A stretch of DNA of 64,000 bases from an uncultured Lachnospiraceae bacterium (lineage in GTDB: Bacteria; Bacillota; Clostridia; Lachnospirales; Lachnospiraceae). The position numbers and the translations under genes were made by a program. The stretch covers positions 1-64,000 of the forward strand of contig CANQNN010000005.1 of assembly GCA_947625205.1 (NCBI GenBank). The letters run 5' to 3'. The notes beneath the pieces are model-generated. The model was not told the DNA's origin and searched no databases. It worked only from the letters and a program-made list of their open reading frames with translations. Numbering within the stretch: the stretch's first letter is position 1; the number at the start of each line of letters is the position of its first letter. This document shows positions 17,899 to 26,234 of this stretch, piece after piece.

Positions 17899-19323
17899 GT
17901 GATACATCAATATGTGAGTAACGGATATCATATCGTGCTGGATGTTGAGAGCGGCAGCGTGCATGTCGTGGACGAAACGGCGTACCGTGTGATACCGGTC
18001 GTGGAAGAGGCGCTTAAGCAGCACAGGGAGACAAAAGAAGAGATCCTGCCGTACGTGGAGGAGAAACTGCGCGGTGACGAGGCGTGCGCGGAAGGAAAGC
18101 TGTGCGCCGGCGAACTGGCAGAAACGGTGGAGGAGATTCTCGCGCTCCGGGATGCGGGTATGCTCTTTACCGAGGATATCTATGAAAAATATATCGACGG
18201 ATTTAAAGACAGAAAGACCGTGGTGAAGGCATTGTGCCTCCACGTTGCCCATGCCTGCAATCTGTCCTGCAGATACTGCTTCGCGGCGGAGGGAGAATAT
18301 CACGGCGAGCGGGCGCTCATGAGCTATGAAACGGGAAAGAAAGCGCTGGATTTCCTTGTGGAGAATTCGGCAGACAGGGTGAACCTGGAGGTGGATTTTT
18401 TCGGCGGAGAGCCTCTTATGAACTGGGATGTGGTAAAGGAGTTGGTAGCGTACGGCAGAAGCCTTGAGAAGCCGCATAATAAGAGATTTCGGTTCACGCT
18501 GACGACCAACGGCGTCCTGTTAAATGATGAGATCCTGGAATTTGCCAATAAAGAGATGGCGAATATTGTCTTAAGCATAGACGGGCGCAAAGAGATCCAC
18601 GATCTGATGCGGCCCCATAAAGGCGGACAGGGAAGCTATGACGAGATCCTGCCGAAATATAAGGAAGTCGCCCGGAGCAGGAACCAGACCAACTATTATG
18701 TGCGGGGCACCTTTACCAGAAACAATCTTGATTTTCCGGAAGACGTTCTCCATCTGGCGGATGAAGGATTTGAACAGATCTCGGTAGAGCCTGTGGTGGC
18801 GCCGCCCACAGAGGATTATGCCATCAGAAATGAGGATGTGCCGAAGCTCCTTGAGGGGTATGATAAGCTCGCCCGGGAATATATTCGGAGAAAAAAAGCA
18901 GGAAAAGGTTTTAATTTTTTTCATTTTATGATAGATTTAGAGGGTGGCCCGTGTGTCGCCAAGAGATTGTCCGGCTGCGGGTCGGGAAGTGAGTATCTGG
19001 CGGTGACGCCGTGGGGAGACTTATATCCGTGCCATCAGTTCGTGGGACAGGAGCAGTTTTTGATAGGCAATGTCGAAGACGGGATCGTCCGGACGGATAT
19101 ACAGGATATGTTTAAGGCGTGTAATGTCTATGCCAAAGAGAAGTGCCGGCAATGCTTTGCAAAATATTACTGCAGCGGCGGGTGCGCTGCCAATGCGTAT
19201 CATTTCAGCGGCAGCATAGACGGCGCATACGATATCGGCTGTGAATTGCAGAAGAAGCGCGTTGAATGCGCTATCATGATAAAAGCGGCTTTGGCTGATG
19301 AGGAAAAGGAGAAAGTATTATGA
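17899..19323 (+). CDS. scfB: Thioether-forming SCIFF peptide radical SAM maturase
   Basis: 474 aa from GTG 17899 (GGAGAG 6-7 nt upstream). An in-frame TTG at 17887 is less likely because the family starts at the IHQY-type segment. The N-terminal part, with NGYHIVLDVESGSVHVVDE, is the peptide-binding RRE-like region. The radical SAM CxxxCxxC is CNLSCRYC, followed by FFGGEPLMNW. The SPASM domain holds the auxiliary iron-sulfur cysteines (CGSGSEYLAVTPWGDLYPC, then CRQCFAKYYCSGGC). It makes the thioether in the peptide encoded at 17637. It overlaps secDF by 4 nt. Confidence 0.95.
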   Translation: MIHQYVSNGYHIVLDVESGSVHVVDETAYRVIPVVEEALKQHRETKEEILPYVEEKLRGDEACAEGKLCAGELAETVEEILALRDAGMLFTEDIYEKYIDGFKDRKTVVKALCLHVAHACNLSCRYCFAAEGEYHGERALMSYETGKKALDFLVENSADRVNLEVDFFGGEPLMNWDVVKELVAYGRSLEKPHNKRFRFTLTTNGVLLNDEILEFANKEMANIVLSIDGRKEIHDLMRPHKGGQGSYDEILPKYKEVARSRNQTNYYVRGTFTRNNLDFPEDVLHLADEGFEQISVEPVVAPPTEDYAIRNEDVPKLLEGYDKLAREYIRRKKAGKGFNFFHFMIDLEGGPCVAKRLSGCGSGSEYLAVTPWGDLYPCHQFVGQEQFLIGNVEDGIVRTDIQDMFKACNVYAKEKCRQCFAKYYCSGGCAANAYHFSGSIDGAYDIGCELQKKRVECAIMIKAALADEEKEKVL

Positions 19324-21593
19324 AAAAAAGCAGAGCGGTTATAGGTTTGATCGTATACGTTCTGATACTCGGACTGCTTGGTTATACGGCGGTCTTCGGC
19401 ATTGGGGCGGACAAGTCCGGTTCGGCGTCGAGCATTAAGCTGGGTCTTGATCTTGCAGGCGGTGTAAGTATCACTTACCAGGTGGTGGGAGATGAAAATC
19501 CTAGCGCTGAGGATATGAGCGATACGATCTATAAATTACAGCAGCGTGTGCAGAACTACAGTACCGAGGCTCAGGTATACCAGGAGGGGTCCGACCGTAT
19601 CAACATTGAGATCCCGGGCGTGACTGATGCGAATGCCATATTGGAGGAACTGGGCAAACCCGGAAGCCTGTACTTTATCGCACAGACAGACAGTGAAGGC
19701 AATAATAACTACGAAGCCGGATACGGCGTGGACGCCGACGGCAATATTGTCCCGCAGTATATGCTGACCAAGACGATCGATGAACTGCTTGCGGACGGTT
19801 CTGTCATCATCACCGGTACGGAAGTGGTGGACGCGCAGGCGAGGGCGCAGCAGGATCAGCAGATGGGCAATGTGGAGAATGTCGTGACGCTGACGTTGAA
19901 TGATGAGGGGGCGGCCGCTTTTGCAAAGGCTACCGAGAAGGCGTACAACAACGGCGAGTCGATTGCGATCTACTATGACGATACCATTGTCAGCGCGCCG
20001 AATGTCAACGCTGTCATCACGGACGGTAACGCCATCATCACAATGGGCCAGGGCGGTGCGGAGGAAGCGCAGCAGCTGGCGTCCACGATCCGTATCGGCG
20101 GTCTGAAGCTGGAGCTGGAAGAGCTTCGCTCCAACGTGGTAGGCGCCCAGCTTGGTTCCGAGGCGATCCACTCAAGCCTGATAGCGGCAGCAGTTGGTTT
20201 CGCACTGGTCATAATATTTATGATAGGGGTATATTATGTCTCCGGTCTGGCGGCGTCTCTGGCGCTGTGCCTGTATGCGGAGCTGATGGTGATCCTGTTA
20301 TATGCGTTTGAAGCGACGCTGACGCTGCCCGGTATCGCAGGTATTATCTTGTCCGTCGGTATGGCGGTGGATGCCAACGTCATTATATTTGCTCGTATCA
20401 GAGAGGAACTGGCTACCGGCAAGACCGTGCAGTCTTCCTTTAAGATCGGTTTCAACAAAGCGCTGTCCGCCATTCTTGACGGCAACATCACAACGCTTAT
20501 TGCGGCGGTGGTCCTTTACTTTATGGGAAGCGGTACGATCAGAGGCTTCTCCATCACATTGATGCTGGGTATCTTCTTATCCATGTTCACGGCGCTGTTT
20601 GTGACCAAATTCCTGATGAACGCATTGTATGCGGTGGGGATCCAGAGTGAGAAGGCATACGGAGTAGGAAAAGAGCATAAGACCATTCACTTCCTTTCCA
20701 AGAAATATTTCTTCTTCGGACTTTCGGCGGTTGTCATTGTGATCGGATTTATCGTAATGGGAATCAATAAGACGCAGACGGGTATGCCGCTCAACTACAG
20801 TCTTGATTTTGTGGGCGGTACTTCTACGACCATGACGCTTAACGAGGATATGAGCATTGAAGAGATCGATGCGCAGATCGTTCCTCTTGTCGAGGGCATC
20901 ACGGGCGACGCCAATGTGCAGACGACCAAGGTGGCGGGCTCCAATCAGGTGATCATCAAGACAAGAACTCTGAACGTGGAAGAACGTGAGAAGTTTGCGG
21001 ATACGATGGTTACGAATTTCGGTGTGGATGAGAGCAGCATCACGGCGGAGACCATCAGTGCAACGATCAGTTCCGAGATGCAGTCGGATGCGGTCAAGGC
21101 TATCATCGTATCGACGATCCTCATGCTGATCTATATATGGTTCCGGTTTAAGGATATCCGTTTCGGAGCCAGCTCCGTGATCGCGCTGATCCATGATGTG
21201 CTGGTGGTGCTTGCCTTCTATGCGATAGTCAGAATATCCGTGGGCAATACTTTTATCGCATGTATGCTTACGATCGTGGGCTACTCCATCAACGCGACGA
21301 TCGTTATCTTTGACCGTATCCGTGAGAATCTGCGTGACAGACGGGACAGAGATGATCTGGAGGAGCTTGTAAATAAGAGTATTTCACAGACATTGTCCAG
21401 AAGTATATTTACTTCTCTGACAACATTCTTCATGGTGGCGGCGCTGGAGGTGTTCGGCGTATCTTCCATCAGGGAGTTTGCACTGCCGCTGATCGCGGGC
21501 ATTATCTGCGGCACATATTCATCCATCTGTCTGACAGGTGCGATGTGGTATGTGTTCCGTACGAAGCTTGTCAGGAAGAAAGCGGCAAAGTAG
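19320..21593 (+). CDS. secDF: Fused protein translocase subunit SecDF
   Basis: 757 aa, a natural SecD-SecF fusion. The SecD half has an N-terminal membrane span, KLGLDLAGGVSITYQV (the D1 signature), a periplasmic-side domain and helices around VGMAVDANVIIFARIREEL. The SecF half starts near 445 with YSLDFVGGTSTTM and ends with SINATIVIFDRIRENLRD. It uses the ion gradient to help preprotein export through SecYEG. Its start overlaps the maturase stop (ATGA). The SCIFF-secDF neighbourhood is conserved in Clostridia. Confidence 0.95.
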   Translation: MKKSRAVIGLIVYVLILGLLGYTAVFGIGADKSGSASSIKLGLDLAGGVSITYQVVGDENPSAEDMSDTIYKLQQRVQNYSTEAQVYQEGSDRINIEIPGVTDANAILEELGKPGSLYFIAQTDSEGNNNYEAGYGVDADGNIVPQYMLTKTIDELLADGSVIITGTEVVDAQARAQQDQQMGNVENVVTLTLNDEGAAAFAKATEKAYNNGESIAIYYDDTIVSAPNVNAVITDGNAIITMGQGGAEEAQQLASTIRIGGLKLELEELRSNVVGAQLGSEAIHSSLIAAAVGFALVIIFMIGVYYVSGLAASLALCLYAELMVILLYAFEATLTLPGIAGIILSVGMAVDANVIIFARIREELATGKTVQSSFKIGFNKALSAILDGNITTLIAAVVLYFMGSGTIRGFSITLMLGIFLSMFTALFVTKFLMNALYAVGIQSEKAYGVGKEHKTIHFLSKKYFFFGLSAVVIVIGFIVMGINKTQTGMPLNYSLDFVGGTSTTMTLNEDMSIEEIDAQIVPLVEGITGDANVQTTKVAGSNQVIIKTRTLNVEEREKFADTMVTNFGVDESSITAETISATISSEMQSDAVKAIIVSTILMLIYIWFRFKDIRFGASSVIALIHDVLVVLAFYAIVRISVGNTFIACMLTIVGYSINATIVIFDRIRENLRDRRDRDDLEELVNKSISQTLSRSIFTSLTTFFMVAALEVFGVSSIREFALPLIAGIICGTYSSICLTGAMWYVFRTKLVRKKAAK

Positions 21594-21677
21594 GCGCTGC
21601 AGACGGCCCGGAGCCGTGGATAACGGCGCTGTGGCGGTTGGAAAGAGTGCAGGGCAATCATAGGATTATCGGTTATC

Positions 21678-21708
21678 AAAGGCGTTCTGTTTATCGCAGA
21701 GCGCCTTT
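21678..21708 (+). terminator. Hairpin between secDF and recJ
   Basis: AAAGGCGTTCTG (21678-21689) pairs with CAGAGCGCCTTT (21697-21708), 12 bp with one G-T wobble and a 7-nt loop. There is no long T run. It lies 32 nt before recJ, so it may be a partial terminator. Confidence 0.5.
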
Positions 21709-21740
21709 ATCAGAATTGCGCGCACGGGGACGGATAACTT

Positions 21741-23525
21741 ATGGCTAAATGGACGGTATACGCTAAAAAAGCGGATTTTGACGCGATAGCGCAGCGATTT
21801 CATATCGATCCGGTGATCGCGCGGATCATAAGGAACAGAGATATTGTGGGCGATGATAAGATCGACGTCTTTCTGCACGGCACACCCGAAAACATGCATT
21901 CTCCCTATCTGCTGAAGGATGTGGAAAAAGCCGCGGACATTGTCAGGGATAAGATCTGCGCCGGCAGGACGTTGCGTGTCATAGGCGATTATGATATAGA
22001 CGGGGTCTGTGCCACCTATATTCTGCTGACGGGACTAAAACAGTGCGGCGCTGCGGTGGACGCGGTGATCCCCCACAGGATACATGACGGATACGGGCTG
22101 AATGAGAATATTATTACCGAGGCGCATGAGGCGGGGATCGATACGATACTGACCTGCGATAACGGCATTGCGGCGGCAGAACAGATCGCCTATGCCAAAT
22201 CTCTTGGCATGACCGCCATCGTGACCGATCATCACGAAGTGCCGTATGAGGCTGGCGCGGACGGCAGCAGAAAAGAATATCTGCCCGCGGCGGATGCGGT
22301 GGTCGATCCGAAACAGGAGGCATGCGCTTATCCCTTTGACGGGATCTGCGGCGCGGTGGTGGCTTACAAATTCATACAGGTCCTGTTTGACAGGATGCCG
22401 GGAGAAGGGCGGGATAAGCTGTCAGAGGAGCTTCTGGCATTTGCGGCGTTTGCGACCGTGGGGGACGTGATGGAGCTTACGGATGAAAACCGCATCATAG
22501 TCAGATACGGTCTGCAGCGCATCAGCTGGTCCGACAATGCGGGTATGAGGGCGCTTCTGACCGTCAACGGTCTGCAGGACAAGCCGCTGTCCGCCTATCA
22601 TATAGGTTTTATACTGGGACCCTGCCTCAATGCTACGGGAAGGCTGGATACGGCGGCCCGGGCGCTTCGCCTTTTTACCACGGACGACAGTGCGGAGGCG
22701 GTGACGATCGCCGGAGAGCTGAAAGAGCTCAATGACAGCAGAAAAAATATGACCCTTCGGGGAACGCAGCAGGCGATCCGTATGATCGAGGAAAGCAGTC
22801 TGCATAATGACCGGGTCCTGGTGGTTTATCTGCCGGAGTGCCATGAAAGTCTGGCGGGTATCATTGCCGGACGCATCAGAGAGCGTTACCACAAGCCGGT
22901 TTTTGTGCTGACGGATGCGGAGGAGGGCGTGAAAGGTTCGGGGCGTTCCATAGAGACTTATCATATGTATGATAAGATGAGCGAGTGCAAGGAACTGTAT
23001 ATCAAATACGGCGGGCATAAGATGGCGGCGGGCGTATCCATGCCTGCCGGCAATGTAGATGCTTTCCGGACTTATCTGAACGAGCACTGCGGACTGTCGA
23101 AGGAAGATCTGGAGGACAGGATACATATCGATGTGCCAATGCCGATGGCCTATGTGACGGCAGATTTTATACGGCAGCTTTCGGTGCTGGAGCCTTTCGG
23201 CAACGGCAATCCGAAACCTGTGTTTGCCCAGAAGAACATTCGGCTGATAAGCGGCAGGATACTCGGTAAAAACAGCAATGCAGGCAGATACACCGTCATG
23301 GATGACGGCGGCAGGCAGTTTGAGATGATGTATTTCGGCAATATGGAGCTATGGCATGATTTCCTGGAACGGTCGTTCGGGCGGGAGGAACTGGATATGC
23401 TGTACAGGGGCGGACATTGCAGGATTCTTATAAGCGTGGTCTATTATCCCGAGCTGGATGTTTACCGGGGCAGGGAGCGCATTAAAATGATCATGCAGGA
23501 CTATTGTAAAGGAGATGCCGGATAA
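21741..23525 (+). CDS. recJ: Single-stranded-DNA-specific exonuclease RecJ
   Basis: 594 aa. DHH-family phosphoesterase core: GDYDIDGVCATYILL (motif I, about 78-92), TCDNGIAA, IVTDHHEVP (DHH motif), then PFDGICGAVVAYKF. The DHHA1 part has GSGRSIETYHMYD and YGGHKMAAG, and an OB-like C-terminal domain has LEPFGNGNPKPVF. It degrades 5' ends of single-stranded DNA in recombination and mismatch repair. It abuts the next gene (TAA then ATG). Confidence 0.95.
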   Translation: MAKWTVYAKKADFDAIAQRFHIDPVIARIIRNRDIVGDDKIDVFLHGTPENMHSPYLLKDVEKAADIVRDKICAGRTLRVIGDYDIDGVCATYILLTGLKQCGAAVDAVIPHRIHDGYGLNENIITEAHEAGIDTILTCDNGIAAAEQIAYAKSLGMTAIVTDHHEVPYEAGADGSRKEYLPAADAVVDPKQEACAYPFDGICGAVVAYKFIQVLFDRMPGEGRDKLSEELLAFAAFATVGDVMELTDENRIIVRYGLQRISWSDNAGMRALLTVNGLQDKPLSAYHIGFILGPCLNATGRLDTAARALRLFTTDDSAEAVTIAGELKELNDSRKNMTLRGTQQAIRMIEESSLHNDRVLVVYLPECHESLAGIIAGRIRERYHKPVFVLTDAEEGVKGSGRSIETYHMYDKMSECKELYIKYGGHKMAAGVSMPAGNVDAFRTYLNEHCGLSKEDLEDRIHIDVPMPMAYVTADFIRQLSVLEPFGNGNPKPVFAQKNIRLISGRILGKNSNAGRYTVMDDGGRQFEMMYFGNMELWHDFLERSFGREELDMLYRGGHCRILISVVYYPELDVYRGRERIKMIMQDYCKGDAG

Positions 23526-24467
23526 ATGAAAAAGATACTGACCGTGACATTAAACCCGGCCGTAGACAAAACATATACGACCCAGGGGCTGACCGTGGGC
23601 AATGTAAACAGAATGCGCACGGTCATGAAGATCGCTGGCGGAAAGGGCGTCAATGTGACAAAAGTGCTCAGACAGTATGGATTCGATGTGGCGGCGACCG
23701 GCTTTCTTGGCGGTTACAGCGGCAGATTCATCGGAGAGGAGCTGGAAAGGATCGGCGCGGAGGATCATTTTGTATATGTTGCGGAGGAAACACGCAGCAA
23801 TATGAATATTCTGGCGGATGACGGATATGTCACGGAGATACTCGAACCGGGACCCACGATCTCCTTAAGAGAACAGGAAGAATTTCTTGCGCGCTATGAT
23901 ACGCTGCTGGAACAATGCGGACTGGTGATCCTGTCAGGATCCGTGGCGCAGGGGATCGGGACGGATATCTATGAAAAGCTGGTCGTGCGGGCGAGGGGCG
24001 CGTCCGTTCCGGTTTATCTCGATTCAAACGGTGAGGGGTTGAGGTACGGCATGCGCGCAAAACCGCAGCTTATCAAACCCAATCAGAAAGAACTGGAGTA
24101 TCTTATGGGCCGCCGTCTGACAAGACGTGAGGAGATCGTGGGAGCGGCGCGGCTGTTTCTGGAGAACGGGATCGCGCAGGTGGTCGTCTCTATGGGCGCC
24201 AGAGGGCTTCTGAGCATTTCGGGAGAAAACGTGCTGTATGCCCGTACAGAGAGGATAGAAGCCGTCAATACGGTCGGATGCGGCGATTGTGTGGTGGCGT
24301 CCTACGCTATGTCTTATCTGATGGGAGAGAGCGAGGAGCAGGCCATCGTGCGTGCGTGCGCGATTTCCGCCGCGAATGCAACGACTCTTGTGAGCGCCGA
24401 TATTCCGTTGGAAACAGCGAAAGAGTTGATGAATAAGATTATACTGGAGAAGATACACTGCGGTTAG
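23526..24467 (+). CDS. 1-phosphofructokinase-family hexose kinase
   Basis: 313 aa, PfkB fold. N-terminal LTVTLNPAVDKTY, GGKGVNVTKVLRQYG substrate-binding segment, and ATP/anion-hole region VNTVGCGDCVVASYAMS with catalytic aspartate in GCGD (usually GAGD). This family phosphorylates fructose-1-phosphate or tagatose-6-phosphate. No PTS or repressor gene is nearby, so the substrate is open. Directly after recJ (TAA/ATG). A strong terminator follows. Confidence 0.88.
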   Translation: MKKILTVTLNPAVDKTYTTQGLTVGNVNRMRTVMKIAGGKGVNVTKVLRQYGFDVAATGFLGGYSGRFIGEELERIGAEDHFVYVAEETRSNMNILADDGYVTEILEPGPTISLREQEEFLARYDTLLEQCGLVILSGSVAQGIGTDIYEKLVVRARGASVPVYLDSNGEGLRYGMRAKPQLIKPNQKELEYLMGRRLTRREEIVGAARLFLENGIAQVVVSMGARGLLSISGENVLYARTERIEAVNTVGCGDCVVASYAMSYLMGESEEQAIVRACAISAANATTLVSADIPLETAKELMNKIILEKIHCG

Positions 24468-24483
24468 ATATATTTCCGTATAG

Positions 24484-24515
24484 ACAAAAAAGTCTGGGGC
24501 TCCAGACTTTTTTGT
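24484..24515 (+). terminator. Rho-independent terminator after the recJ-PfkB unit
   Basis: A perfect 14-bp stem (24484-24497 with 24502-24515) with loop GGCT and a T6 run in the 3' arm. The matching A6 in the 5' arm means it could work in both directions. The rest of 24516-24760 holds a G9 run (24529-24537), a 7-bp hairpin (24537-24560) and the murE promoter. Confidence 0.9.
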
Positions 24516-24581
24516 ATTATTCTTATGAGGGGGGGGGAATAGTGAGTTGTTCAACTATTCTGTTTATACATTAAATGTTAA

Positions 24582-24610
24582 TTGTGTCCAAAGTGTGTTT
24601 ACTTTATGAT
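24582..24610 (+). promoter_or_regulatory. Probable promoter for murE
   Basis: TTGTGT (24582-24587), 17-nt spacer, TATGAT (24605-24610), giving a leader of about 145 nt before the murE start. Confidence 0.45.
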
Positions 24611-24760
24611 AAATTTATAAAAAAGAATGAACGGAAGGTAAAGATAAAATAAAATAATATATTTGTGCCAAAAGGATGGCGCAGAGGGCATGAAAAGTTG
24701 AAAAAGAGAGCTTTTCGTGCTATGGTATTTATGATATTTCAGTGCAGACAGGGGGTAGCT

Positions 24761-26227
24761 ATGACAGCATTACAGAAACTGTTGGACCAGATCGATTACG
24801 AATGCGTACAGGGAACGCTTGACAGAGAAGTTTCGGATATTATATATGATTCCCGCAAGGTCATACCGGAATGTATGTTTATCTGTATACCGGGTGTCGT
24901 TGCGGATGGACATGAGTTTGCCGCCGATGCGGTGAAGGCCGGCGCGGGCGTGCTTGTTGTGGAGAGAGAAGTGGAAGTACCGGAAGACGCCGGGATCACG
25001 GTGATCAGGGTGCGCGATGCGCGTTATGCTATGGCGTTTATATCAGCGGCTTATTTTGATCATCCGGCTAAGGAGATGAAGATCATCGGCGTTACAGGGA
25101 CCAAGGGCAAGACCACCACAACCTATCTCATGAAGTCTATTCTGGAGCATGCGGGAAGAAAAACAGGGCTGATCGGTACGATCGAGATCGTGATCGGCGA
25201 TACGCATATTCACGCGGATCACACGACGCCGGAATCTTATCTGATCCAGAAATATTTCAGACAGATGGCGGATGCCGGATGTGATACGGTGGTGATGGAA
25301 GTATCGTCGCAGGGGCTGATGCTGCACAGGACGCAGGGATTTACCTTTGATTTCGGGATCTTTACGAATCTGGAACCGGATCATATCGGCAAAGGGGAAC
25401 ACAAGGACTTTGATGATTATCTGCACTGCAAGGGACTGCTGTTCAAACAGTGCAGGATCGGCATCGTCAATCATGACGATGCGCACTGGGAAGCGGTCGT
25501 TCAGGGTCACACCTGTGAACTGGAGACTTACGGGATCGACACGGAGGCGGATATGCGCGCCTGCGATATTTCTTTTATACGTGAGGCGGGTAAGCTGGGA
25601 ATGCGCTTTGATGTGCGCGGACTGATGAATTTCTCCGTACAGATAGCAACGCCCGGCAAGTTCAGCGTGTACAATGCGCTCACGGCGATCGCGGTCTGTC
25701 GTCATTTCGGTGTGCGTGAGGAGGATATCAGAGAGGCGCTTCTTGCAGCGAAAGTAAAGGGCCGGATAGAACCGGTCAGCGTGTCGGATGATTTTACGCT
25801 GATGATAGATTACGCTCATAACGCGATGGCGCTAAAGAGTCTGCTGTCCACGCTTAGAGAGTATGAACCGCACAGGCTCGTCTGCCTGTTCGGATGCGGC
25901 GGCAACCGCGCGAGATCACGAAGGTATGAGATGGGAGAAGTCAGCGGCCGGATGGCTGATCTGACGATCATCACATCGGACAATCCGAGAACCGAAAAAC
26001 CGCAGGATATCATAGATGATATTAAGACCGGCATCAGTAAGACGGACGGTAAGTATGTGGAGATCTGCGACAGGAAAGAAGCCATCGCCTATGCGATCTC
26101 TCACGCGGAGCCGGGGGACATCATTGTGCTGGCGGGCAAGGGGCACGAGGACTATCAGGAGATCAACGGCGTGAAGTACCCTATGGACGAGAGAGTGCTG
26201 ATACAGGAGATCCTCGAAGGAAGGTAA
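24761..26227 (+). CDS. murE: UDP-MurNAc-tripeptide synthetase MurE (meso-DAP type)
   Basis: 488 aa from ATG 24761 after CAGGGGGTAG; upstream in-frame starts would add a basic tail and are rejected. ATP loop GVTGTKGKTTTTYLM, substrate domain with DHTTPES, and the C-terminal signature TSDNPRTEKP. The DNPR motif marks enzymes that add meso-diaminopimelate to UDP-MurNAc-Ala-Glu. It is separated from the division/cell-wall cluster at 52.8 kb and instead precedes priA by 7 nt. Confidence 0.95.
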   Translation: MTALQKLLDQIDYECVQGTLDREVSDIIYDSRKVIPECMFICIPGVVADGHEFAADAVKAGAGVLVVEREVEVPEDAGITVIRVRDARYAMAFISAAYFDHPAKEMKIIGVTGTKGKTTTTYLMKSILEHAGRKTGLIGTIEIVIGDTHIHADHTTPESYLIQKYFRQMADAGCDTVVMEVSSQGLMLHRTQGFTFDFGIFTNLEPDHIGKGEHKDFDDYLHCKGLLFKQCRIGIVNHDDAHWEAVVQGHTCELETYGIDTEADMRACDISFIREAGKLGMRFDVRGLMNFSVQIATPGKFSVYNALTAIAVCRHFGVREEDIREALLAAKVKGRIEPVSVSDDFTLMIDYAHNAMALKSLLSTLREYEPHRLVCLFGCGGNRARSRRYEMGEVSGRMADLTIITSDNPRTEKPQDIIDDIKTGISKTDGKYVEICDRKEAIAYAISHAEPGDIIVLAGKGHEDYQEINGVKYPMDERVLIQEILEGR

Positions 26228-26234
26228 GAAGGAG

